Shown: positions 34,588 to 42,830 of the stretch, piece by piece | Position numbering within the stretch: position 1 is the stretch's first letter | Layout: every line of letters starts with the position of its first letter | Source of the DNA: Cucumibacter marinus DSM 18995 | GTDB taxonomy: Bacteria > Pseudomonadota > Alphaproteobacteria > Rhizobiales > Devosiaceae | Direction: 5' to 3' | Length of the DNA: 64,000 nucleotides | NCBI RefSeq assembly: GCF_000429865.1 | Contig: NZ_AUCR01000014.1 | Coordinates: 46,709-110,708, forward strand | Made by a program: the position numbers and the translations under genes | Notes under the pieces: generated by a model | Databases searched by the model: none | What the model saw: the letters and a program-made list of their open reading frames with translations, nothing else | Told to the model about the DNA's origin: nothing

Positions 34588-35547
34588 TCAGTCCGCAGCC
34601 AACGGGCTGGCGTGGTTCGGGGGCAGATCGAAGCCGTGGCCTTCAACGCCCATATCTTTGAGAGCCTCACGAATGTCGGCCCCATGCTTGCGCGACACCT
34701 CGACGGCTCCGAGATTGTCCTTGAGCTGCTCGGAATTGCTGGCGCCGAAAAGCAGCGATGCCGTTTGAGGATTGGCGATGCAGAAGGCGATGGCGAGTTG
34801 CGCCATGGTGCAATTGAAGTCACCGGCAATCTCGCGCAGGCGCGGCACCATCGCGATAATCTCCTCGCGGATATTGCCCGGGTCGCGCCCCAGCTTCCGT
34901 TCACTATTCAGCTTGCCCGCCAGGATTCCGCCCTCAAGCGCATCCGAGGCATGGATCGAGATACCGGTCTCGTCCCGCAGGGCCGAATATTCGGGCGACT
35001 CCACCACGCGGCGGCGCGCAATATTGTACTTGGACTGGACGATCTGGGGGCCGGGCAGGTTCTCGGCCACACAAGTCTCATGAGCAATGCGGAGATCGGC
35101 GGCGGACCAGTTGAGACCGCCCCAGGCGCGGGCCTTGCCCTTGGTCACGAAGCCGGCGACCAGGCGCGCGGTTTCGGCGGGATCGTCGCGCCCCGGCCGC
35201 ATGCCATAGCAGGTGACGACGTCGAGGTGGTCCATTCCCAGGCGGAAAAGCAGACGATCGAGCTGGGTTTCCAGATCCGGATCGTTGCTGTCGTACCACC
35301 AGATCTTGTCCATGATCAGGAAGTCATCACGCTGAAGCCCCGCATCGAGAAGGGCGCGCCCGACCACGACTTCGGTATGCGGCGCGGTGCGATAATGGGC
35401 AACGTCGAACAAGGTCACACCGGCGTCGGCGGCTTGCCGGATCAGCGCAACAATGTCCGCATATTCCATACGCTGGTAGGTCTGGTACGACCCGAGCGAC
35501 AGAACCGACGCCTTGAGGTCCGATGTCCCGATCGTCCGATAGTCCAT
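34588..35547 (-). CDS. Aldo/keto reductase
   Basis: 319 residues, AKR TIM barrel. Catalytic tetrad: Asp in VTLFDVAHYRTAP and its Tyr (~50), Lys in IMDKIWWYD (~80), but the expected His reads Tyr in LDVVTCYGMRPG (~115). The C-terminal NADP pocket LLFGASNSEQLKDNLGAVE is typical. Such enzymes reduce carbonyls with NADPH; the missing His could shift the preferred direction or lower activity. The start MDYRTI has AGGAG upstream. It is the second gene of the dipeptide-type operon, 100 bases after the binding-protein gene. Confidence 0.88.
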   Translation of the reverse strand: MDYRTIGTSDLKASVLSLGSYQTYQRMEYADIVALIRQAADAGVTLFDVAHYRTAPHTEVVVGRALLDAGLQRDDFLIMDKIWWYDSNDPDLETQLDRLLFRLGMDHLDVVTCYGMRPGRDDPAETARLVAGFVTKGKARAWGGLNWSAADLRIAHETCVAENLPGPQIVQSKYNIARRRVVESPEYSALRDETGISIHASDALEGGILAGKLNSERKLGRDPGNIREEIIAMVPRLREIAGDFNCTMAQLAIAFCIANPQTASLLFGASNSEQLKDNLGAVEVSRKHGADIREALKDMGVEGHGFDLPPNHASPLAAD

Positions 35548-35580
35548 ATTGGTGTCTCCTGATTGGAATCTTTGGGTCTT

Positions 35581-35642
35581 GACGCGCTTTGCCCACGCGT
35601 CGCGGCGCCCCGGTAACCGGTCGGGACGCCGCCGCTTTTTTT
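35581..35642. terminator. Hairpin cluster between the binding-protein and reductase genes
   Basis: Two hairpins lie side by side: GACGCG...CGCGTC (35581-35601) and CGGCG-c-CCCG...CGGG-a-CGCCG (about 35603-35633). The second is followed on the plus strand by TTTTTTT (35636-35642). As part of the minus-strand mRNA they separate dppA from the next gene; the plus-strand T-run would instead end antisense transcription. Confidence 0.55.
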
Positions 35643-35647
35643 GGGTG

Positions 35648-37414
35648 TTATTCCTCGATCCACACCAGGGTCGGATCGACGTTGTTGAACAACAGGTTGA
35701 TGGTGGTGTTGCGCAGACGCTCGGACACATAGAGCGAGATCTTGCCGGAGATCAGCGGAACGATCGGGGCGTCTTCCATGATCAGGCGATCGGCTTTGCG
35801 CCAGGCCTCGGCCGCAACGTCCCCGCTCTCGGCGGTCAGGGCGGTCTGGATCAGCGCATTGACCTCCGGATTGTTGTAGCAGGTCCAGTTGGTCGCGCTG
35901 GTCTCGCAGGCCGAGCCGTCGAACAGTGGCACGATCATGGTGCGGGCGGAATTGCCGATCCAGTCCGGGCTGATGCTGCGCATCCCCAGGTCCCAGGCGC
36001 CGTTCTCGACCGCGCGCGGGTTCTGGTACATCTGGCTGTAGACTGTCCGCGAAGGAGCGGGCTGCATGATGAGATTGATGCCGGCCTTGGCCATGTCGGC
36101 CTGAAGCGCCGCGGCATAGAGTTCATACCGACCGCCAGCCGAGTAGGAGAATTTGAGGTCGATACCCTGCGGGTAGCCGGCCTCCGCCAGAAGCGCGCGG
36201 GCCTTTTCCGGATCCCCGGCATTGTCGGGGGTGGGGTAGAGATTGAACTCTTCAAAACCATCGACCAGGGGCGAAAGGATCTGGTGCGCGGGGATCTTGA
36301 CGTTGGGTCCGCCACCGACCTGCACGACGGCCGCCTTGTTGGCCGCATAGTTGATCGCCTTGCGCACCAGCGGGTTGGCCAGGGCACCGTCATTATTCGG
36401 CGACTTGATATTGATGATCAGGGCAGGATTGACCGCTCCGTCAGTGAACTGCTTGAGCTGGGGATCGTCCGGATTGGCCATGATCCGGGTGAGGTCGGCC
36501 GTGGCGATGGACAGATCGAAATAGCCGTCGATGTCGGCGGATTCGATCATCCTCTGGGTCTTGCCTGCATCGGGCGTGCCGAAGGCAACCTCAATCGCGT
36601 CGACATAGCCTTTGCGCAACGGATCGGAGGCCGGGTCCCAGGCCGGATTGCGCTCGAGGTGGACATATTCGTTCAGGACGTAATCGGCGACCTGATAGGG
36701 ACCGGACGAGACGTAGTTCCGGCGGAAATCAGGCGAATCCGGCAGATAGTCCAGCATTTCCTCAGCCATGGGCGCCGAAGACGGCAGGGCGACGATCGAA
36801 AGAAAATCGGGCGTCGGCGTTTCCAGCGTGATCCGCAGGGTCAATTCATCCTCGGCCACGAGCCCCGAAGCGTCGTTCTCGTCCATATAGGCCTTCATGG
36901 CCTCAGCCGTCGGCTCGACCTGACGGAAGCCGTCGCAGAAGGCCTCGAACCCTTCAATGATGCCGATGTAATAGGAAGGCGCATAGGTGCCGCGCACCGG
37001 ATTGCAAAGACGCTCGAACCCGCGAACGGCATCGGCCGCGGTGATCTGGCGCGCCGGGTCTGTACCCCACATCGCACCTTCACGGATCTTGAAGCGGTAG
37101 ACCTTGCCGCCCTCTTCGGCGACCGGAACGCTCTCGGCCAGGTCGGCCACCGGCGTCCCCGCAATAGCGGGATCGTCACTGGTGGGGAAGGCAAGCAGGG
37201 TTCGCGTCAGTCCACGATGCAGGAACAACGCAGCGGAACGCGCGGAAGCGGGGTCAAAGCTGGCGACGTCGCCGGCACCGACAAGCTCCAGCGTGCCGCC
37301 GGACTGCTGCGCCATTGCAGCAGTTCCCGGCAATGTGGCGCAGGCCAGGGCCGTCACAAGGGCGCAGGCTGTGCGCAAGGGCGCAACGCTGCGTCGGCTA
37401 CTCGTGGAAATCAT
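35648..37414 (-). CDS. Dipeptide-type ABC substrate-binding protein (DppA/SBP family 5)
   Basis: 588-residue family 5 binding protein. Signal peptide RTACALVTALACATLPGTAAMAQ. Family features include GDVASFDPASARSAA, VYRFKIREGAMWGTDPARQITAADAV, SSGPYQVADYVLNEYVHLERNPAW, and NPLVRKAINYAANKAAVV. The start MISTSS follows GAGGAGA. Family 5 proteins bind peptides but also glycosides, opines and other solutes. It is the first gene of the operon and is divergent from an IclR regulator, so its ligand may be related to the arylmalonate-type enzyme in the operon. Confidence 0.93.
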   Translation of the reverse strand: MISTSSRRSVAPLRTACALVTALACATLPGTAAMAQQSGGTLELVGAGDVASFDPASARSAALFLHRGLTRTLLAFPTSDDPAIAGTPVADLAESVPVAEEGGKVYRFKIREGAMWGTDPARQITAADAVRGFERLCNPVRGTYAPSYYIGIIEGFEAFCDGFRQVEPTAEAMKAYMDENDASGLVAEDELTLRITLETPTPDFLSIVALPSSAPMAEEMLDYLPDSPDFRRNYVSSGPYQVADYVLNEYVHLERNPAWDPASDPLRKGYVDAIEVAFGTPDAGKTQRMIESADIDGYFDLSIATADLTRIMANPDDPQLKQFTDGAVNPALIINIKSPNNDGALANPLVRKAINYAANKAAVVQVGGGPNVKIPAHQILSPLVDGFEEFNLYPTPDNAGDPEKARALLAEAGYPQGIDLKFSYSAGGRYELYAAALQADMAKAGINLIMQPAPSRTVYSQMYQNPRAVENGAWDLGMRSISPDWIGNSARTMIVPLFDGSACETSATNWTCYNNPEVNALIQTALTAESGDVAAEAWRKADRLIMEDAPIVPLISGKISLYVSERLRNTTINLLFNNVDPTLVWIEE

Positions 37415-37467
37415 CTCTGTCTCCTCTCGATTTTTCATTTTGGGTCTTGGTTTTTGTGCCATTATGT

Positions 37468-37480
37468 GGAACAGTGTTCC
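37468..37480. promoter_or_regulatory. Candidate IclR operator between dppA-like and iclR-like genes
   Basis: GGAACA-G-TGTTCC is a 13-base palindrome, preceded by TGT and followed 5 bases later by a second TGTGGAA half-site. This resembles the TGGAA...TTCCA type of IclR site recalled for E. coli. It sits within the 100-base divergent promoter. Confidence 0.55.
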
Positions 37481-37515
37481 TTATTGTGGAATAACACTGC
37501 AGAGAACCCTTACCG

Positions 37516-38280
37516 ATGTCAACGATAAAAAGTCTGGGCAAAGCGCTGCGCGCACTGGAAACGATCGCCGACCACCAGCCCATCGGCGTGACCCAACTCG
37601 CCACGCTGCTGGAGCAGCCCAAGAGCTCGGTGCAGCGAATTCTGAAGTCGCTTGAGGAGATTGGCTGGATTCAACCATCAGCGGATGAGCAGACCCGATG
37701 GGAGTTGACCTATCGCGCCAGCCGCCTTGCGCAGAAGGCTGGCAGCCATTTCGGTCTGCGGGAAACAGTGCTGCCGCATATGGAGAGTCTGCGCCGTGCG
37801 ACCGGCGAAACGGTGCATCTGGCCGTGCGGGACGGCAATGAAATGATTCTGATCGAGCGCATCGAATCCAACCATGCCATCCGGCATGTCGAGGCGCTGG
37901 GCGGAAGAGCATCGGTTCTCGTCACCGCCACAGGCAAAGCCCTTCTGGCGCAACTTTCGCCCGCGGAGCAGGCCGAGATTCATGCCAGTGCCAGCGTCAA
38001 GCTTCTCGACGATTTCCCCGGTATTCAGGTGCCTGACCTGGCCGCGTTGCAGACTGAACTCAGGGAAATCGCCGCGCGGGGCTATGCGACGACGACGTCA
38101 TGGCGCGAAGGCGTTTATGCAACGGGTGCGGCGATCCTCGACAAACACGGACGGGCCGTGGCCTCCATCAGCATTTCCACGCCCGAAAGCCGGATGACCG
38201 ATGAAAAAAAGAAGGAGCATGCGCAACTTCTGATCGAGCATTGCGCACAGATCCGCGAAAACGGTCTCGGCGCACATTGA
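37516..38280 (+). CDS. IclR-family transcriptional regulator
   Basis: 254 residues. Winged helix IKSLGKALRALETIADHQPIGV followed by LATLLEQPKSSVQRILKSLEEIGWI (~residues 4-58). The effector domain (~75-245) includes GETVHLAVRDGNEMILIERIES, TATGKALLAQLS and the C-terminal VYATGAAILDKHGRAVASISIS. Divergent from the dipeptide-type operon, which it most likely controls in response to the imported compound or a product. Confidence 0.92.
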   Translation: MSTIKSLGKALRALETIADHQPIGVTQLATLLEQPKSSVQRILKSLEEIGWIQPSADEQTRWELTYRASRLAQKAGSHFGLRETVLPHMESLRRATGETVHLAVRDGNEMILIERIESNHAIRHVEALGGRASVLVTATGKALLAQLSPAEQAEIHASASVKLLDDFPGIQVPDLAALQTELREIAARGYATTTSWREGVYATGAAILDKHGRAVASISISTPESRMTDEKKKEHAQLLIEHCAQIRENGLGAH

Positions 38281-38413
38281 CCGGCCCGCCGTTTCCAGTG
38301 AGCGACCGATGGGGATGAAGCGCTCTTGCCGTCTCGCCGCCTGACCGGTGATGGGAAACAACTTTTAGTCAGGCTGAAAGCTATCGGCCATGAGCCTATA
38401 TGGAGGAACCCTG

Positions 38414-39268
38414 ATGAACCTGCACCCTGCCGCACGGTCTGCCGTGCTCTGCGCCTCTCTGCTCGCCACCCCGCTCGCGGCCCAGGCGGGAGAAGAGGTG
38501 GTCATGATCGACGGCGCGACCCACAAGATCCCGACAACCGTTACCTTGCCGGACGGTGACGGCCCCTTCCCCTTTGTCGTCATGTTCCACGGCACCGGAT
38601 CCAACCGGCACGAGGCAGGCAATGGCTATGACCTGCTCGCGCCCAAACTGGCCGAAGCCGGGATCGCCAGTGCGCGCTTCGACTTTGCCGGCAATGGCGA
38701 CAGCGAGGTCGACTACACCGAGTATACGCTCACCGGCGGCATGCAGGACGGACTGAGCGTTATCGACTATATGCGCGGGCTGGATGAAACAGCGGATGAC
38801 CGTGTGGGCGTTCTGGGATGGAGCCAGGGTGGCACGGTGGCAATGCTGACCGCCGGGCGCAATCCCGGAATCAGCAGCCTTGTGACCTGGGCCGGCGCGC
38901 TCGACATGTCTGGCTTCGGTACCGAACTCTATGAGGAAGCCCAGGAGAACGGCTTCGCCGTAATGGAGTTCGAGTGGCGGACGCCGCTCAATGTTTCCAT
39001 CGACTGGTTCGAAGAGGTGCGGAACATCGATATCGCCGAGGAAATGGCTTCCTACGAAGGGGCAGTACTGGCCATAGCAGGTGCCAACGACACTGTCGTT
39101 GATCCGGCCGTCACGGACGCAATCCTTGCGGCATCGTCCTCCTCGGACAATTCGGAAAAGCAGATCATCCCGGACGCCGATCACACCTTCAATATATTCA
39201 CCGGCGACATGACAGCCTTCGACACGTTGATCGATCTCACCGTCAGCCGGTTCTCCGACACGCTCTGA
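38414..39268 (+). CDS. Secreted alpha/beta hydrolase (dienelactone-hydrolase-like)
   Basis: 284 residues with a Sec signal peptide (ARSAVLCASLLATPLAAQA). Hydrolase motifs: oxyanion FHGTGSNRHEAG (~58), RFDFAGNGDSE, nucleophile elbow LGWSQGGTVAM (Ser ~140), acid at AGANDTVVDP (~225), His at PDADHTFNIF (~257). GGAGG lies before the ATG. It follows the IclR gene by 133 bases on the same strand and may cleave an ester or amide precursor in the periplasm before import by the neighbouring dipeptide-type transporter; this link is inferred from position only. Confidence 0.87.
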   Translation: MNLHPAARSAVLCASLLATPLAAQAGEEVVMIDGATHKIPTTVTLPDGDGPFPFVVMFHGTGSNRHEAGNGYDLLAPKLAEAGIASARFDFAGNGDSEVDYTEYTLTGGMQDGLSVIDYMRGLDETADDRVGVLGWSQGGTVAMLTAGRNPGISSLVTWAGALDMSGFGTELYEEAQENGFAVMEFEWRTPLNVSIDWFEEVRNIDIAEEMASYEGAVLAIAGANDTVVDPAVTDAILAASSSSDNSEKQIIPDADHTFNIFTGDMTAFDTLIDLTVSRFSDTL

Positions 39269-39567
39269 CGCCTTTGAGGACAGGCGCGCGCAGAACCTCT
39301 CGCCCGCGCCCTCAACCTTTCCGCCCTCAGGCCTCCGGGTCTGGGGGTCGTTGGTTCAAACTCCGGAAGGGCGCGACCCCTGCCGCGGATTAGGGCGACT
39401 TAGATTTGGCGTTGGCACTCTTGCCAACCAGAGCGATCACCGAGAGGCAAGCGAACCCTCCCGGCACCGGCGATCATCGATCGCCAACGCCCGGGTGGCT
39501 CGGGTAACAAACTGGGTAACAAAATCGCGGAAAAGCCCTCTAAAACCGGGATACGGCTCAACTGGGT
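39269..39567. other. Gap between hydrolase and IS remnant
   Basis: About 300 bases with no supported gene. GGGTAACAAA is repeated twice (39502-39511, 39514-39523). A stretch near 39349-39358 (GGTTCAAACT) recalls a tRNA T-arm, but no stem pairs, so I do not call a tRNA. Confidence 0.45.
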
Positions 39568-40261
39568 GGCTGTGCTGTCAGACAAACGAGTACCGGTCTC
39601 GGTTTTACCGGATATGCCCTGCCCTATGCGGCCAGAAGCTGACGCCACTCGTTGAGGGCAGCGGTGCGGTTCTACTTGAGTTTGATCGGCTGCAGAGGTG
39701 ACGTGCCTGATTGCGATGATTGTGCACCGAGCCATGCACGGCGGCGAACTTGTGCAGACTTCCCATCCGCCGGAACCGGAGAATCGCCCTTTCCCGTCTT
39801 CGCAATAATGGGTGGCTGTTCTCGGCCCGGTTGTTGCTCCAGCGGCCGATGGTTTCGTGGCGGTCGGGATGCAGCCCCAGGTCGCGCAACGCTGCGCCGT
39901 ATGACTTCAGCTTGTCAGTGACGATGGCCTCGGGCTTGTCATGCCGTTTCAGCAGTCTTCGCAGCAATTTCAATGCCGCCTTGCGGTCACGCGTCTTCGT
40001 GACGACCGCGTCCAGCACTTCGCCGTTCTTGGGGTCAATGATCCACTGGATCATTGACTGACCCCGCGAACTGATCGACGGCGCCCTCGCGCAGTAGGTA
40101 CTCGACGTTCCGAAGCCACGACGAAAAGTGCTCATACATGATCAACGCAAGGCGGAAGATCTCTGGTATTGTCTTGAAATAGCGAAACGGATTGGGCTTG
40201 GACTTCGCCACTTGCTCAGCGCCAGCTTGGTTATCGTCAAGTTCGTCTGACAAGGTCGGCC
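39568..40261 (-). mobile_element. Decayed IS6-family insertion sequence
   Basis: Outer boundaries are proposed from imperfect inverted ends: left GGCTGTGCTGTCAGACAAAC (39568-39587) and right, read inward, GGCCGACCTTGTCAGACGAAC (40241-40261), sharing GGC and TGTCAGAC. The span of about 694 bases is shorter than a typical ~800-base IS6 element because the transposase gene has lost an internal segment. No 8-base target duplication is visible (AACTGGGT on the left, TACACCCC on the right). The right end coincides with the uxuA stop codon. Confidence 0.6.
39624..40202 (-). pseudogene. IS6-family transposase, internally deleted and frameshifted
   Basis: The N-terminal part (SKPNPFRYFKTIPEIFRLAL, LRNVEYLLRE) lies at about 40060-40202, and the C-terminal part (IQWIIDPKNGEVLDAVVTKT, AIVTDKLKSYGAAL, GRWSNNRAENSH, LRRRERAILRFR) continues in another frame at 39680-40060. 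The segment with the first catalytic Asp is missing between them. Near the end, a further shift hides the natural tail: the sequence NRTAALNEWRQLLAA and its stop (39624) are in the next frame. The second Asp and the final Glu of the DDE set are still visible, but the gene cannot make active transposase. Confidence 0.85.
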
Positions 40262-41460
40262 TACACCCCAGACAGACCAGCAATCAGTCCCCGCAATTCG
40301 GCAAGGCCACGCAAACGGCCGATCGCCGGATAGCCGGGCTGAGCATCGAAGCCTGAGTCATGGAGTATCTTTTGTCCGTGGTCGGGCCGGAAGGGTATGT
40401 TCCAGTCCGCGCGGCCTTCCTGTTTTCTGCGCTGTTCTTCCTCCAGTACTGCGGCCACGAGCGCACGCATGTCGGTGTCACCGTCGAGATGCTCGGCCTC
40501 GTAAAAAGAGGAACCCAGATGATCGCTTTCGCGCCGGACATTGCGCAGATGAATGAAATGCACCTTCGGCCCGAGCCGCTGCATCATACCGGGGAGATCA
40601 TTGTCGCTGCGGGCGCCGAGGGATCCCGAGCAAAGAGTGACCCCGTTTGCCGGTGAATCCACCGCTTCAAGAATCGATAAATGGTCTGCCTCAGTCGACA
40701 TGATGCGCGGCAATCCCAGAAGCGGAAACGGCGGGTCGTCCGGGTGACAGCAAAGGCGCATGCCGAGGTCTTCGGCGACAGGAACCACCTCATCAAGAAA
40801 GGCCACATAATTGCTGCGGAGGTGATCCGCTGAGATATCGTGATACGCCGTCAGCGCGTCACGGAAATTTTCGGCCGTGATCCCCTTTGCGGTCCCGGGC
40901 AGGCCGCAAACCAACCGATTGAAGAGTTCCTTGCATTCGGGTTCAGACCAATTCGAATGCCGCCGCCTCGCCTCTTCGACCACATCCTCGGGAAGGTCGT
41001 CGCCCGCGCCCTTCCGCTTCAGAATGAACAGATCGAAGGCGGCGAAATCAATGGCATCAAACCGCATCGCGGTCCCGCCATGGGGGAGCCGATACTCAAA
41101 CTCGGTCCGAGTCCAGTCGAGCACCGGCATGAAGTTGTAGCAAACCGTTCGGATGCCGGCGTCGGCGAGTTTCCCGAGGCTGTTACGCCAGCTCTCGACA
41201 TGGGCGCGCCAGTCGCCGGTCTGGGTTTTGATCGCCTCCGAGACCGGCAGGCTTTCAACCACATCCCAGGTGAGTCCCGAAGGTGAGCCATCACTGAAAC
41301 GCCCGATCTCTGCCTGGCGGGTTTCGATCGCTTCCCGGCTCCATTCCTCGCCAGCCGGATACTGGTGCAAGGCGCTGACAACACCCTCAACACCGGCTTG
41401 TCGCATCCAGTCCGTCGAGACCAGGTCCTGGGGACCAAACCATCGCCAACACTGCTTCAT
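40261..41460 (-). CDS. uxuA: Mannonate dehydratase
   Basis: 399 residues, the normal size for UxuA. Typical sequence: KQCWRWFGPQDLVSTDWMRQ, VCYNFMPVLDWTRTEF, LCCHPDDPPFPLLGLPRIM, FIHLRNVRRESD, and the end region IPFRPDHGQKILHD. It dehydrates D-mannonate to 2-keto-3-deoxygluconate using Mn2+ or Fe2+ held by His/Cys/Asp/His residues. The start overlaps the uxuB stop by four bases. It is the last gene of the thirteen-gene operon. Its stop codon lies at the edge of the IS6 remnant, so its final codons may have been fixed by the insertion. No kdgK or kdgA follows. Confidence 0.95.
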   Translation of the reverse strand: MKQCWRWFGPQDLVSTDWMRQAGVEGVVSALHQYPAGEEWSREAIETRQAEIGRFSDGSPSGLTWDVVESLPVSEAIKTQTGDWRAHVESWRNSLGKLADAGIRTVCYNFMPVLDWTRTEFEYRLPHGGTAMRFDAIDFAAFDLFILKRKGAGDDLPEDVVEEARRRHSNWSEPECKELFNRLVCGLPGTAKGITAENFRDALTAYHDISADHLRSNYVAFLDEVVPVAEDLGMRLCCHPDDPPFPLLGLPRIMSTEADHLSILEAVDSPANGVTLCSGSLGARSDNDLPGMMQRLGPKVHFIHLRNVRRESDHLGSSFYEAEHLDGDTDMRALVAAVLEEEQRRKQEGRADWNIPFRPDHGQKILHDSGFDAQPGYPAIGRLRGLAELRGLIAGLSGV

Positions 41461-42704
41461 TTGAGCGCCTCCAGGATATCCAGTGCCGCGACACCGTTTT
41501 GCACCATCTGCCTCAACTCCAGGGCCGCAGGGTCATGAAGGTCCCGGCCGGCCTCGATCTCGGCAGCAAGGAATTGCCGCCAGGCCGTCAACAGTGCCTC
41601 GCAGCCGGGTGATGACAAACCCATACCGGCACGCGCGTCGATGACAGGCAAGACCCGGATCGGCAGTTTGACCGAACCATCAAACGTGATTTGCCGAAGA
41701 CGATGATCAAGGAAGGGATTCTCAAACCGCCTGAGAAGGCTGGCCTTGTGTTCGAGGGCATCGACCCGCGATTCCGGCGGCAGTGTCTCCATCGCCTCAT
41801 CCATGATCGTCTCGGTCATGGCGCGGATCGCAGGATCGACAATCGCTTCATGCACGAACTCGTATCCGGCGAGGATACCCGCAAAGGCGACATAGCAATG
41901 AGGGCCGTTAAGCATGCGCAGCTTCCGGAGCTCGAAAGGCGCAACATCGTCGACGAAAGACACGCCCACGCTGCCCCAATCGGGACGCGGTCCGGCAAAG
42001 TCGTCCTCGATGATCCAGTCGGTAAATTTCTCCGCAGAAACCGGTGCACGGGGTGGAAGGCCCGTTTTCGCGACGCGCGCTTCCAGTTCACTGTCGGTCG
42101 ACGGCGTGATCCGGTCCACCATGGAGCACGGAAAACGGACGCAATCCTCGAGGTATTCGTCGAGGCCAAGGCCCGCAAGCCCGGAAAAGTCGAGGATCGC
42201 CTGACGCAACTGTCGACTGTTGCGGGGAAGATTGTCGCAACTCAGGATCGTCAGCGGCGTCCGCTTGCTGGAACGCGCTTTCAATGCTGCAGCCAGCAGG
42301 CCAACCATGCTGCTCTGCGTGCCGTGTTCCAGATCGGCTCTGATATTCGGGCTATCGGCATTCAGGCCGCCATCGGGCTTCAGGTCATAGCCCTTTTCGG
42401 TCACCGTCAGGGTCACGATCGCGGTGTCGCCATCGGCGATGGCGGAGATGACATTGCCCGGCTCTTCCGAGGCGACAAGCACGGCATCAAGAACCGAGAT
42501 CTCATGCAGTTCGCGCCCGGCGACATCACTCAGCTCAAGTGTATATCGGCAATCTTGTTGAACCAGCATGTCCCGCAGATGCGGCCGCCGCATGCAAACG
42601 CCGGTAATGCTCCAGGGCTGCGCGCCCAGATGGTTGGCCTGCTCGGTGTACCAGGCCTGATGTGCGCGAAAGAAGTTTCCGAGGCCGAGATGGACTATTC
42701 GCAC
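41457..42704 (-). CDS. uxuB: Fructuronate reductase / mannitol dehydrogenase family
   Basis: 415 residues, polyol-specific long-chain dehydrogenase. The start is a GTG with GGAGAG upstream, giving MRIVHLGLGNFFRAHQAWYT, the family NAD-binding start. The catalytic Lys and Asn/His region is KLRMLNGPHCYVAFAG (~260). It interconverts D-fructuronate and D-mannonate with NAD(H), feeding the UxuA step. With the Zn-dehydrogenase gene upstream it forms an aldonate/uronate catabolic trio. Other mannitol-dehydrogenase-type substrates (altronate, arabinitol) are possible, but the uxuA overlap favours mannonate. Confidence 0.9.
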   Translation of the reverse strand: MRIVHLGLGNFFRAHQAWYTEQANHLGAQPWSITGVCMRRPHLRDMLVQQDCRYTLELSDVAGRELHEISVLDAVLVASEEPGNVISAIADGDTAIVTLTVTEKGYDLKPDGGLNADSPNIRADLEHGTQSSMVGLLAAALKARSSKRTPLTILSCDNLPRNSRQLRQAILDFSGLAGLGLDEYLEDCVRFPCSMVDRITPSTDSELEARVAKTGLPPRAPVSAEKFTDWIIEDDFAGPRPDWGSVGVSFVDDVAPFELRKLRMLNGPHCYVAFAGILAGYEFVHEAIVDPAIRAMTETIMDEAMETLPPESRVDALEHKASLLRRFENPFLDHRLRQITFDGSVKLPIRVLPVIDARAGMGLSSPGCEALLTAWRQFLAAEIEAGRDLHDPAALELRQMVQNGVAALDILEALK

Positions 42705-42830
42705 TTCACTCTCCGAGATGTCGCCATTTGGTTTTGAGGTCAGACTTGGGACACCGCATGGTCAATGACCTGGCACGCTTGACGTCCTGCCGGGACGACC
42801 AACCCCTTCTTCGACCGGTTGATGAGCCGG

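Noticed and set aside
35549..37528. Long plus-strand open frame opposite the dipeptide binding-protein gene
   Set aside because: It covers the antisense of a well-supported binding-protein gene and has no family features or ribosome site.
39335..39375. Possible tRNA 3' fragment or attachment site
   Set aside because: GTTGGTTCAAACTCC looks like a T-arm, but the flanking bases do not pair into a stem and no acceptor or anticodon arm is found.
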